This document shows, one piece after another, positions 1 through 6,376 of a stretch of DNA of 7,345 nucleotides. Source of the stretch: an uncultured Peptococcaceae bacterium (GTDB lineage Bacteria; Bacillota; Peptococcia; Peptococcales; Peptococcaceae). The stretch covers positions 1 to 7,345 of the forward strand of contig CABVBB010000094.1 of assembly GCA_902496505.1 (NCBI GenBank), in the 5' to 3' direction. The translations under genes and the position numbers were made by a program. How positions within the stretch are numbered: position 1 is the first letter of the stretch; each line of letters starts with the position of its first letter. The notes under the pieces were generated by a model, which made no database searches, was not told the origin of the DNA, and was given only the letters and a program-made list of their open reading frames with translations.

Positions 1-679
1 CCTGCTGCCATTTGCGGTAAACGCTGCCTTTGTTGGCATTGGTGATGTAGCGCGGCTTTTCTCCGTCTGCCCATTGGGCGTAGCCATAAAAGGTGCGCTC
101 GAAAAGATCCTTGACCACCACGTCGTCTTCCATTTCTCGCCGGGTTTGCCGCAGCCAGCCTTGGTAGCCGCGATAGGTCTCTTCCCGCAGCACGCGGCGG
201 CGGAAGGCATAACGGGCCAGTCCTTCAAATAACTGGAGCTTTTCTTCTATAAAGATGCCCTCCAGCCTTTCCTGCCAAGCGCTGAGCAAGGGTTCGGCCG
301 CATCAGTGGCTTCTGCTGCCTGCGCCAAAGTGTCTGCTGCTGCAAAAAATTCCTCTGAATAGACATCCGCCAGCTTTTTGGCCAGATCCACCTTGACCGT
401 GCGGGCGATGTCGTCATCACAGCCTGAGGGCACAGGACAGACCTTGGTCAGCGTCAAGAGCGGCGTCAGGTAGGTCTGCGTTTCTGTACAGGCGCTGTCA
501 AAATCATAGAGCTTATCCAGATCGCCGGTGACGATATAGCGCCGTCTGCCATCCTCGCCAAAAGCCGCGCCGTACATGGTGAATTCTTTGTCCAGATAGC
601 CCAGCTCGGCCATTTTGGAAAAGTCCTCCGCCACCTGCAAGTCACGGAATTTCATCATCATCTGCATATTGCCGGTCAT
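1..679 (-). CDS. Unrecognised soluble protein, N-terminal 226 residues (C-terminus outside window)
   Basis: An open frame of 226 codons with no stop runs off the left edge, so only the N-terminal part is visible. It begins MTGNMQMMMKFRDLQ. The ATG overlaps the TGA of the upstream ABC ATPase gene (TGATG), and a purine-rich GGGAGGGAGG lies just upstream inside that gene. This start therefore fits translational coupling, although Met5 and Met7-9 are alternatives. No signal peptide, membrane segment or known catalytic motif is visible. The protein is charged and probably mostly helical. An Ala/Glu-rich stretch lies around residues 110-130, and an Arg/Tyr/Trp-rich stretch (RRRVLREETYRGYQGW) around 155-172. 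Two Cys flank VPSG (KVCPVPSGCDDD), too few for a metal site. I do not recognise the family. Co-translation with the ATPase suggests a shared process, but that is inference only. It is confidently a real gene of unknown function. Confidence 0.8.
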   Translation of the reverse strand, partial: MTGNMQMMMKFRDLQVAEDFSKMAELGYLDKEFTMYGAAFGEDGRRRYIVTGDLDKLYDFDSACTETQTYLTPLLTLTKVCPVPSGCDDDIARTVKVDLAKKLADVYSEEFFAAADTLAQAAEATDAAEPLLSAWQERLEGIFIEEKLQLFEGLARYAFRRRVLREETYRGYQGWLRQTRREMEDDVVVKDLFERTFYGYAQWADGEKPRYITNANKGSVYRKWQQ

Positions 680-1500
680 CAGGCCTCCCTCCCTTCCAAG
701 AGTTCTTTGACCCGTGAGCAGGCTTCCATCTGGATCTGGAATTGGCCGTCCTGGCGCTTGATCGTCACAGGATAGCCCAAAAATTCGCTGATCATGGGCT
801 CGGTGAACATCTCTTCCGTGCGCCCTTGGGCGTAGACCTGCCCTTTTCGAAGCAGGAGCGTATGCTGGAAGATATCCAAGATCTCTTCGGTGTAGTGCGT
901 CACGTAAATAATGGTCACCTTGGTATGCTCCGCCAAGTCGCGCACGGTGTTGAGCAAATGCTCGCGGGCCATCACATCCAGCCCAGATGAGGGTTCGTCT
1001 AGGACGAGGATGTCGGGGTTGGGAAATAATGCCCGGGCAATGAGGACATTCTGCCGCTCGCCCTTAGAGAGCTGCTGAAAGGGTTGGTCGATCTTATCCG
1101 GCACGTGCAGTTCTTCCAAGAGCGCCTTGGCCTTGATCACATCAGCCTCAGTGATATCGAAGTCCAGGCCAAAGGTGCCGAATTTACCTGAAAGCACGAT
1201 ATCCAGCGCGGATTCTTTACTGTAGTAACGATCGAAAAATGAGCTGCTGACCCAGCCGATACGCCGGCGGATCGCTAAAATATTTTCCGCCGTGTAGGGC
1301 TGGCCAAAGACCTCCAGCTCGCCGTGCGTGTATTTTTTGAATCCGGCAATGATGGACAAAAGCGTGGTCTTGCCGCAGCCATTCATGCCGAAGACAGCCC
1401 AATGCTCGCCCTGGCGCACCTCCCAGTTGATATCCTTGAGCAAATATTTAAAACCAGCCTGGCAGCCGAGACCGTGAGTCTTGATCATCATCTGCTCCAT
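679..1500 (-). CDS. ABC transporter-type ATP-binding protein, ModF/YlmA-like, stand-alone
   Basis: This is a 273-residue single-domain ABC ATPase. Walker A GMNGCGKTT is at residues 38-46, the signature LSKGE at 144-148, Walker B ILVLDE at 164-169 with the catalytic Glu169, the D-loop SGLD at 172-175 and the switch His at 202 (VTHYTEE). The overall pattern, including WVSSSFF after strand 3 and the ending SEFLGYPV, resembles COG1119 (ModF/YlmA-type ATPases), judged from memory. The Q-loop Gln expected near residues 84-86 is replaced by Ser (IGWVSSS). A C-terminal extension of about 30 residues follows the nucleotide-binding fold. No permease or binding-protein gene is visible, so it could serve a distant permease or have a non-transport role. 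The start is ATG at 1500, with AAGGAG overlapping the TAA of the zinc-ribbon gene and 8 nt from GGAG to ATG. It lies 12 bp after that gene and overlaps the next one by 1 bp. The ATPase call is very sure; the substrate is unknown. Confidence 0.93.
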   Translation of the reverse strand: MEQMMIKTHGLGCQAGFKYLLKDINWEVRQGEHWAVFGMNGCGKTTLLSIIAGFKKYTHGELEVFGQPYTAENILAIRRRIGWVSSSFFDRYYSKESALDIVLSGKFGTFGLDFDITEADVIKAKALLEELHVPDKIDQPFQQLSKGERQNVLIARALFPNPDILVLDEPSSGLDVMAREHLLNTVRDLAEHTKVTIIYVTHYTEEILDIFQHTLLLRKGQVYAQGRTEEMFTEPMISEFLGYPVTIKRQDGQFQIQMEACSRVKELLEGREA

Positions 1501-1512
1501 AGTATCCTCTCC

Positions 1513-1944
1513 TTAGTCCGCCTCATCTTCCAGCAGGTCTTCATCGGTCAAAATGATGCATTCGCCCAGGATATTGCCGTTGACTTCCAAGGGCACGCGG
1601 AAGCCGTCCCGGTCCAACAGCCCCAGGTTTTTGTTCTCCCAGGCCATGATCTCGCAGACCTTGGCGATGGTCATGCGTCGGGTGCTCTCATTGGCGTCCT
1701 GATTGGGGTAGCAGTTGAATTTGAGTTCGTCAACGAAATAGCGGGCGCTTTGGTAGATCTCCTGCTCTACGCCGTATTCGATGCGTTCACAATTATCACA
1801 GTAGATCTCCACGCGGGCATCCTCATGATCGCTGAAAATGATACGTTTCAGCCGCAAGCGTCCGCCGCAGTATTTGCAGACGCAGCGTTTGGCCCGGCCT
1901 TTGAGCATCTCCACCCGGCCCTGCGCCTGAAAAGAAAAATCCAT
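1513..1944 (-). CDS. Small Cys4 zinc-ribbon protein of unknown function
   Basis: This encodes 143 residues starting MDFSFQAQGRVEML. The frame is open further upstream to 2028, but AAAGGAG at 1953-1959 lies 8 nt before this ATG. The longer version would translate through a terminator hairpin, so the short start is preferred. Residues 23-52 carry a C-x2-C ... C-x2-C pair (C23, C26, C49, C52; CKYCGG and CDNC), a typical zinc-ribbon or treble-clef spacing, plus an extra Cys21. The remaining part, about residues 60-135, is acidic and ends TDEDLLEDEAD, with no motif I recognise. No signal peptide or membrane segment is visible. It is first of three tightly packed genes, followed after 12 bp by an ABC ATPase. 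Possible roles are nucleic-acid or protein binding through the ribbon, or metal handling; none is proven. The gene call is firm and the function unknown. Confidence 0.85.
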   Translation of the reverse strand: MDFSFQAQGRVEMLKGRAKRCVCKYCGGRLRLKRIIFSDHEDARVEIYCDNCERIEYGVEQEIYQSARYFVDELKFNCYPNQDANESTRRMTIAKVCEIMAWENKNLGLLDRDGFRVPLEVNGNILGECIILTDEDLLEDEAD

Positions 1945-1952
1945 CAGTCTCA

Positions 1953-1959
1953 CTCCTTT
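1953..1959 (-). promoter_or_regulatory. Ribosome binding site deciding the zinc-ribbon start
   Basis: AAAGGAG on the minus strand, 8 nt before ATG 1944. It fixes the start at 1944 and not at the upstream in-frame ATG near 2028. It sits only a few bases after the T-run of the terminator at 1967-2012. Confidence 0.75.
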
Positions 1960-1966
1960 GTTCAAT

Positions 1967-2012
1967 AAAAAAAATGGCAGCCAGGACGACCGCACGTCGC
2001 ACCGGGCTGCCC
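1967..2012 (-). terminator. Rho-independent terminator after the phosphodiesterase pair
   Basis: Read on the minus strand, GGCAGCC (2011-2005) pairs perfectly with GGCTGCC (1982-1976). A second inner helix, CGAC/GTCG (1999-1996 with 1990-1987), forms around a 5-nt loop. The stem is followed by one A and then T8 (1974-1967). There is no T-run on the other side, so it acts only on minus-strand transcripts. It lies 45-90 bp after the stop of the 2057-4087 gene. Because it ends just 22 bp before the next start codon, it may also limit read-through into the zinc-ribbon/ABC set. Confidence 0.88.
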
Positions 2013-2018
2013 AACAGT

Positions 2019-2060
2019 AATGGTTCAAGGCTTAACTATTTTTAGAGCGGAATGGTTCAA
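2019..2060. repeat. 10-bp direct repeat AATGGTTCAA, two copies
   Basis: AATGGTTCAA occurs at 2019-2028 and 2051-2060. The second copy overlaps the stop codon of the 2057-4087 gene. The copies are 32 bp apart start to start, about three helical turns. A third partial match (GTTCAAT) is at 1960-1966. This may be chance or a short regulator site upstream of the terminator; the evidence is weak. Confidence 0.3.
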
Positions 2061-4087
2061 TATTCTTCGGCCAAGATCTGATAAGCCGGAGCGCCTTCGC
2101 ACTGCGCTGGCATCCTCACGCCGCCCAAGACAGCCACTGTCGGCGCAAAGTCGATCTGACGGATGATGCGGTCGGTGTAGAAGCCCTGCTTCACGCCGCG
2201 GCCGGAGGCGATGAAGATCGGCGATACTGAAGTGTCGCTCTCGCCCAAAGTGGTGGACAGGCAGTCAGCATGGTCAAAGTTGTAGCCCTCTGCCAGCCAG
2301 TAGCAGATATCGCCCGCTTCTGGTCCGCCTTGACCCAAGAGCACAGCGTCACGGTTGCGCAGCGCCACAGCTACGACGCGGTGGCCGGTCTTGGCATCAC
2401 GATAGCCATAGAGCGCGGTCATGATCTCTTCTTCTAATTCGTACTTGTCTGCTGGATCAACGATACCTTGGGGATCGCGGCCCTTGAGGTTGATATAGAT
2501 GTGTTCCTCGCGGGAAGCCACAGCACGGGTCTTGGTCCAATCGATCTCGGGCAGATCGTTGCCGTTTTCGTCTTTTTTGAGGACGGTGAAGCCCAGTTCC
2601 TGCATGACCTTGACATTGGTGCCGGAGATCTCGCCCAAATAGGGGATATCGTGTTTCGGCGCGACCTGGGCATGGTCGGAGAAGATGAGGATGGTCCAGC
2701 CATCATCCAGGAAGTGGAGGAATTTGCCCAGATAGTAGTCGGTCTGGACGTAGATATCTTCCATGAATTTTTCATACGCTTCATGAGGCAGACGGTTGAA
2801 AGGCTTATCTGCCAAATGCTTGACGAACATATGGCTTTGCAGGTCGATGGCGTGGAAGTGGGAGAAAATAACGTCTAAGTCTTCCGTCTCGATCAAGTGA
2901 TGGATCGCCGCAGCCTGCCAATCCGCCGTCACATACCAGTTGTCCAGCATACAATCGGTGATCAAAAGCTTATCCTGGCAGCCCACCATGGAGGTCGGGG
3001 TCGGATAGCCGACGTTTTCGGTGATTTCTTTGAATAAACGTTTGGGATGGTACACGCTGTCGTTTTCCATATCCATAGCCGCAGAGATCCACATGGACAG
3101 CTGGCTGCCGTCTTCGGTCAAACTAAGCACCTTCATGTTGCGGTTGGCTTTGTAGCGATTGTCGCCCTTGACGGCTTCATCCACTACTTCACGGGCAATG
3201 ACGCCAGGGGTCATGACCACGATCGGTTCGGTCTCCTTCTTGCTCTTATAGATGGCTACACGGTCATATTTGCCGCCTTCGCCTTTGAGGATGAGGCCCG
3301 GACGGCGGATCAGCCCTTTGCTGAGCAATAGCGTGAATTCCTTCGCGTCAGCCGGTGCAGCAGCCCAGCCGCTGGCTGGTTTCAAAGGAGACTGCACCAA
3401 GTCCAGCGTCGCCTCGGTCATATTGGTGCCCTTCTGGCTTTCCCGAACGATCAAGGTGTGGATGGACATGGAGGTATCCATATCGTCCAAGCTGATGGTC
3501 TCACTCTTTGGCTTTTCATCCAGATCCAGATCTTCAATGACGCAGGGGGCTGCCGCATCACCAGCAGCTTTCTCTTTGAAGGTGACTTCGGGGATCGTTT
3601 CATTAGCGCCCAGCAAAAATTCTGTATCGACCTGCGCCACAGCCATGCCCACGCTGCCGGGAGAGGTACCGTCAACGACCATCAGATTGGGGCTGTCGGA
3701 GGTTGGCGGCCAAGAGGAACCGGGCCAGTGCCAAACTAATGTCTTCTTGCCTGCTTCCGCAAAGACATTCCACAAAAGCTCAGCATGGCACAAACGAGAA
3801 TCGATATTGTACTCGATGATATCCAGCGCTTTTTTGGATTGACGGAAGAAACCGGTGATGCCGTGCACATTAGCATAGCAGCCTGTGGCCAGCGTCGTCC
3901 ACATCGGCGGCGTAACGGTCGGATGACCGCCCAAAAGCGTCAAGTCTTCTCTGGCTGCGCCTCGCTCCAAGTATTTTTTGACATTAGGCATCTTGCCTTC
4001 ATCCACATATTTGCGGGTCAGTCTGGGGTCCATGCCATCGACGCCCAGCAGTAAAATTTTGTCCGTTAAAGCTTTTCTTTGCAGCAT
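2057..4087 (-). CDS. Alkaline-phosphatase-superfamily phosphohydrolase (type I phosphodiesterase/nucleotide pyrophosphatase-like), copy 2
   Basis: This encodes 676 residues beginning MLQRKALTDKILLLGVDG. It is a metal-dependent phospho- or phosphodiester hydrolase of the COG3379 / PF01663 type (family from memory). Visible active-site elements are Asp17 in GVDGMDP, the likely nucleophile Thr59 in TVTPPMWTT followed by ATG and VHGI, Asp415-x3-His419 in HAIDLQSH, Asp471-His472 in FSDHAQVAPKHD and His606 in FDHAD. The C-terminus has the superfamily-typical DFAPTVAVLGGVRMP. No signal peptide or membrane segment is seen, so it is probably cytoplasmic. An ATG at 4093 is also in frame, but only 3 nt separate it from AAAGGAG. 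The 4087 start has 9 nt and matches the paralogue upstream exactly. It follows that paralogue by 18 bp and is followed by a terminator. It is about 87% identical to the paralogue with one codon missing near residue 190. The substrate is unknown; the superfamily call is sure. Confidence 0.93.
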   Translation of the reverse strand: MLQRKALTDKILLLGVDGMDPRLTRKYVDEGKMPNVKKYLERGAAREDLTLLGGHPTVTPPMWTTLATGCYANVHGITGFFRQSKKALDIIEYNIDSRLCHAELLWNVFAEAGKKTLVWHWPGSSWPPTSDSPNLMVVDGTSPGSVGMAVAQVDTEFLLGANETIPEVTFKEKAAGDAAAPCVIEDLDLDEKPKSETISLDDMDTSMSIHTLIVRESQKGTNMTEATLDLVQSPLKPASGWAAAPADAKEFTLLLSKGLIRRPGLILKGEGGKYDRVAIYKSKKETEPIVVMTPGVIAREVVDEAVKGDNRYKANRNMKVLSLTEDGSQLSMWISAAMDMENDSVYHPKRLFKEITENVGYPTPTSMVGCQDKLLITDCMLDNWYVTADWQAAAIHHLIETEDLDVIFSHFHAIDLQSHMFVKHLADKPFNRLPHEAYEKFMEDIYVQTDYYLGKFLHFLDDGWTILIFSDHAQVAPKHDIPYLGEISGTNVKVMQELGFTVLKKDENGNDLPEIDWTKTRAVASREEHIYINLKGRDPQGIVDPADKYELEEEIMTALYGYRDAKTGHRVVAVALRNRDAVLLGQGGPEAGDICYWLAEGYNFDHADCLSTTLGESDTSVSPIFIASGRGVKQGFYTDRIIRQIDFAPTVAVLGGVRMPAQCEGAPAYQILAEEY

Positions 4088-4096
4088 GTTCATTCG

Positions 4097-4103
4097 CTCC
4101 TTT
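4097..4103 (-). promoter_or_regulatory. Ribosome binding site deciding the start of phosphodiesterase copy 2
   Basis: AAAGGAG on the minus strand, just after the TAA of copy 1. It is 3 nt from ATG 4093 but 9 nt from ATG 4087. Copy 1 has the same motif at 6149-6155, also 9 nt from its ATG, which favours 4087. Confidence 0.7.
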
Positions 4104-4105
4104 GT

Positions 4106-6139
4106 TTAAACGTCCTGTTCTAATATTTGATAAGCCGGTGCGCCTTCGCACTGTGCCGGCATTCTCACGCCGCCCAAGATGGCAACGGTCGGGGCAAAGT
4201 CGATCTGACGGATATAGCGGTCCGTGTAGAAACCTTGCTTGATGCCGCGGCCAGAGGCGATAAAGATCGGCGATACCGAGGTGTCGCCCTCACCCAAAGT
4301 AGTGGACAGACAATCGGCATGGTCAAAGTTGTAGCCCTCTGCCAGCCAGTAGCAGATATCGCCCGCTTCCGGTCCGCCTTGCCCCAAGAGCACAGCGTCA
4401 CGATTGCGCAGCGCCACAGAGACGACACGATGGCCGGTCTTGGCATCACGATAGCCGTAAAGCGCGGTCATGATCTCTTCCTCTAATTCGTACTTATCCG
4501 CCGGGTCCACTATACCATGTTCGTCGCGGCCTTTGAGATTGATATAGATATGCTCCTCACGAGACGCGATGGCCCGTGTCTTGGTCCAATCGATCTCTGG
4601 CAGTTCATTGCCCTCTGCATCGGTCTTGAGCACGGTGAAGCCCAACTCCTGCATGACGCGGACATTGACGCCTGAGCAGTCTGCCAGGAAGGGGATATCA
4701 TGCTTCGGTGCGACCTGCGCATGGTCAGAGAAGATAAGGATCGTCCAGCCCTCATCCAAGAGGTGCAGGAATTTGCCCAGATAATAGTCTGTCTGCACGT
4801 AAATATCCTCCATGAATTTCTCATACGCTTCATGGGGCAGACGATTGAATTCCCGCTCAGCCAAGTGTTTGACAAACATATGGCTTTGCAGATCGATGGC
4901 GTGGAAGTGAGAGAATACAACGTCCAACTCCCGATTGTCGATCAGATGCAGGATAGCTGCTGACTGCCAATCCGCTGTCACATACCAGTTATCCAACATA
5001 CAGTCGGTGATCAGCACCTTATCCTGGCAGCCGCCCTGTGAGGTTGGCGGCGGGAAGCCCACATTTTCGGTGATTTCCTTGAATAATTCCCGTGGATGAT
5101 AGACGCTGTCGTTTTCCATATCCATGGCCGCAGAGATCCACATAGACAGCTGACTGCCGTCACCATCCAAACTCAGCACCTTCATATTGCGGTTGACCTT
5201 ATAATGGTTGTCGCCTTTGATGGCTTCATCCACCACTTCTCTGACCATCACGCCAGTCGTCAGCGTGACGATAGGATCTGTCTCTTTTTTATTCTTATAA
5301 ATAGCGACCTTGTCATACTGACCGTTTTCCCCTTTGAGGATCAGACCCGGCCGACGGATCAACCCTTTGCTTAGCAGCAGGGTAAATTCTTTAGCATCTG
5401 CTGGTGCCGCCGCCCAGCCGCTGGCTGGCTTGATGGGAGACTGAGCCAGATTGAGCGGGGTCTCGGTGAAATTGGTCGTCTTCTGCGTTTCCCGCAGGAT
5501 CAAGGTCTGCATGGACATCGAGGTATCCATATCCTCCAGGCTGATCGTCTCGCCCTTGCCTTTTTCCTCGCCCAGATCCAAATCATTGATCACACAGGGC
5601 GCTGTCGCATCTCCCGCGGCCTTTTCCTTAAAAGTGACCTCTGCGATGGATTCATTGGCACCCAGTAAAAATTCTGGCTCTACCTGAGCCACAGCCATGC
5701 CCACGCTGCCGGGAGAAGTACCGTCAACGACCATGAGGTTGGGGCTGTCTGAGGTAGGCGGCCAAGAACTGCCCGGCCAATGCCAGACCAATGTTTTTTT
5801 GCCTGCCTCAGCAAAGACATTCCACAAAGGTTCTGCGTGGCAAAGCCGTGAATCCAGATTATAGTCGATCGTATCCAGTGATTTTTTCGACTGCCGGAAA
5901 AATCCCGTGATGCCGTGCACATTAGCGTAGCAGCCTGTGGCCAGCGTTGTCCACATCGGCGGTGTCACCGTAGGGTGACCCCCTAAAAGCGTCAGATCTT
6001 CTCTAGCTGCGCCCCGCTCCAAATAGCTTTTGACGTTGGGCATTTTGCCTGCGTCTACATATTTGCGGGTCAGTCTGGGGTCCATACCATCGACGCCCAG
6101 CAATAAAATCTTGTCCGTCAGCGCCTTTCTTTGTACCAT
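4106..6139 (-). CDS. Alkaline-phosphatase-superfamily phosphohydrolase (type I phosphodiesterase/nucleotide pyrophosphatase-like), copy 1
   Basis: This encodes 677 residues starting MVQRKALTDKILLLGVDG, with AAAGGAG 9 nt before the ATG. It belongs to the same family as the gene downstream. The predicted metal ligands are Asp17, Asp416, His420, Asp472, His473 and His607, and the nucleophile is Thr59 in TVTPPMWTT; all are conserved between the copies. Residues 1-150 (first metal ligand, nucleophile, VHGI) are about 95% identical to copy 2. Residues about 151-370, probably an inserted cap or substrate region, are about 80% identical, and the rest about 89% (hand counts). At roughly 680 residues it is longer than the 400-550 I would expect for simple members, owing to this middle part. 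It is the first gene of a minus-strand unit divergent from the LysR gene, with a 424-bp control region between them. It is probably cytoplasmic. Nucleotide, phosphonate or other phosphoester substrates are all possible, and nothing here distinguishes them. Confidence 0.93.
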   Translation of the reverse strand: MVQRKALTDKILLLGVDGMDPRLTRKYVDAGKMPNVKSYLERGAAREDLTLLGGHPTVTPPMWTTLATGCYANVHGITGFFRQSKKSLDTIDYNLDSRLCHAEPLWNVFAEAGKKTLVWHWPGSSWPPTSDSPNLMVVDGTSPGSVGMAVAQVEPEFLLGANESIAEVTFKEKAAGDATAPCVINDLDLGEEKGKGETISLEDMDTSMSMQTLILRETQKTTNFTETPLNLAQSPIKPASGWAAAPADAKEFTLLLSKGLIRRPGLILKGENGQYDKVAIYKNKKETDPIVTLTTGVMVREVVDEAIKGDNHYKVNRNMKVLSLDGDGSQLSMWISAAMDMENDSVYHPRELFKEITENVGFPPPTSQGGCQDKVLITDCMLDNWYVTADWQSAAILHLIDNRELDVVFSHFHAIDLQSHMFVKHLAEREFNRLPHEAYEKFMEDIYVQTDYYLGKFLHLLDEGWTILIFSDHAQVAPKHDIPFLADCSGVNVRVMQELGFTVLKTDAEGNELPEIDWTKTRAIASREEHIYINLKGRDEHGIVDPADKYELEEEIMTALYGYRDAKTGHRVVSVALRNRDAVLLGQGGPEAGDICYWLAEGYNFDHADCLSTTLGEGDTSVSPIFIASGRGIKQGFYTDRYIRQIDFAPTVAILGGVRMPAQCEGAPAYQILEQDV

Positions 6140-6195
6140 TCCATTTCACTCCTTTGACGTTCCTACAGTTGTGTTTATTTGTTCCATGCATTCAT

Positions 6196-6226
6196 CTTAT
6201 ACTGTTTGGTCATACAAAAAAAGCAA
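6196..6226 (-). promoter_or_regulatory. Candidate promoter nearest the phosphodiesterase pair
   Basis: On the minus strand the -10 is TATAAG (6201-6196, 5 of 6 consensus bases). The best -35 is TTGCTT (6226-6221), with a long 19-nt spacer. It would give a leader of about 50 nt before ATG 6139. The -35 falls inside the hairpin/T-run at 6216-6244. The -10 is good but the -35 poor. Confidence 0.4.
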
Positions 6227-6244
6227 GCGTTTTCGGCCGCTTGC
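6216..6244 (-). terminator. Minus-strand hairpin plus T7 with no gene upstream: attenuator or sRNA terminator
   Basis: On the minus strand GCAAGCG (6244-6238) pairs perfectly with CGCTTGC (6229-6223) around an 8-nt loop GCCGAAAA, followed at once by T7 (6222-6216). This is a textbook intrinsic terminator shape. No minus-strand gene precedes it, and it lies 77 bp before the start of phosphodiesterase copy 1. It would act on transcripts beginning further upstream, such as from 6347-6376. I looked for but did not find a clear anti-terminator partner or a riboswitch consensus. Confidence 0.65.
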
Positions 6245-6301
6245 CGCCAGCTGCAAAAATTTCTTGCACCATCCTGCTTTCCCGTATTGTCGAATTAGCC
6301 C

Positions 6302-6330
6302 TGTACATTGCCGCCAAAATGCCCTATAAT
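6302..6330 (+). promoter_or_regulatory. Candidate plus-strand promoter TGTACA-N17-TATAAT
   Basis: A perfect TATAAT at 6325-6330 has a 4-of-6 -35 TGTACA at 6302-6307 with the ideal 17-nt spacer. Transcription would start near 6337 and run into the hairpin at 6365-6404 about 70 nt later. It would then reach lysR only by read-through. It may be the lysR promoter with an attenuated leader, or a short-RNA promoter. Confidence 0.45.
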
Positions 6331-6346
6331 AAGAAATAACTTCCAT

Positions 6347-6376
6347 ATATTATTTTTTTAACCCAGGCGGTGTCAA
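6347..6376 (-). promoter_or_regulatory. Candidate minus-strand promoter TTGACA-N18-TAATAT
   Basis: A perfect -35 TTGACA (6376-6371) lies within the dyad at 6370-6395, with a 4-of-6 -10 TAATAT (6352-6347) after an 18-nt spacer. The start would be near 6340, giving a leader of about 200 nt that contains the T7 hairpin. Overlap of the -35 with the dyad suggests that a protein bound there would block or alter this promoter. This is inference from motifs only. Confidence 0.4.

Noticed and set aside
1324..1968. Long plus-strand frame of 214 codons opposite the ABC ATPase and zinc-ribbon genes
   Set aside because: It is antisense to two genes with clear motifs and good ribosome sites, and its product shows no recognisable domain. 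It is a shadow of the minus-strand coding sequence.
1945..2028. N-terminally extended zinc-ribbon protein (171 residues) starting near 2028
   Set aside because: The extension would be encoded by the terminator hairpin, while a strong AAAGGAG sits at ideal spacing before ATG 1944.
3252..3842. Plus-strand frame of 196 codons inside phosphodiesterase copy 2
   Set aside because: It is antisense to a strongly conserved enzyme and has no plausible domain. The corresponding frame in copy 1 is broken into shorter pieces, so it is not conserved between the paralogues.
6154..6339. Plus-strand 61-codon frame starting at TTG, followed by the hairpin at 6365-6404
   Set aside because: It starts in the Shine-Dalgarno region of the opposite gene, has no ribosome site of its own and has odd Cys/Leu-rich composition. 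The downstream hairpin alone is not enough to call a gene.
6216..6346. Signal-recognition-particle RNA or a known riboswitch in the minus-strand leader
   Set aside because: A GGGAAAGCAG segment vaguely recalls SRP RNA domain IV, but the matching 5' strand and internal loop are absent. I found no match to the riboswitch consensus sequences I can recall.
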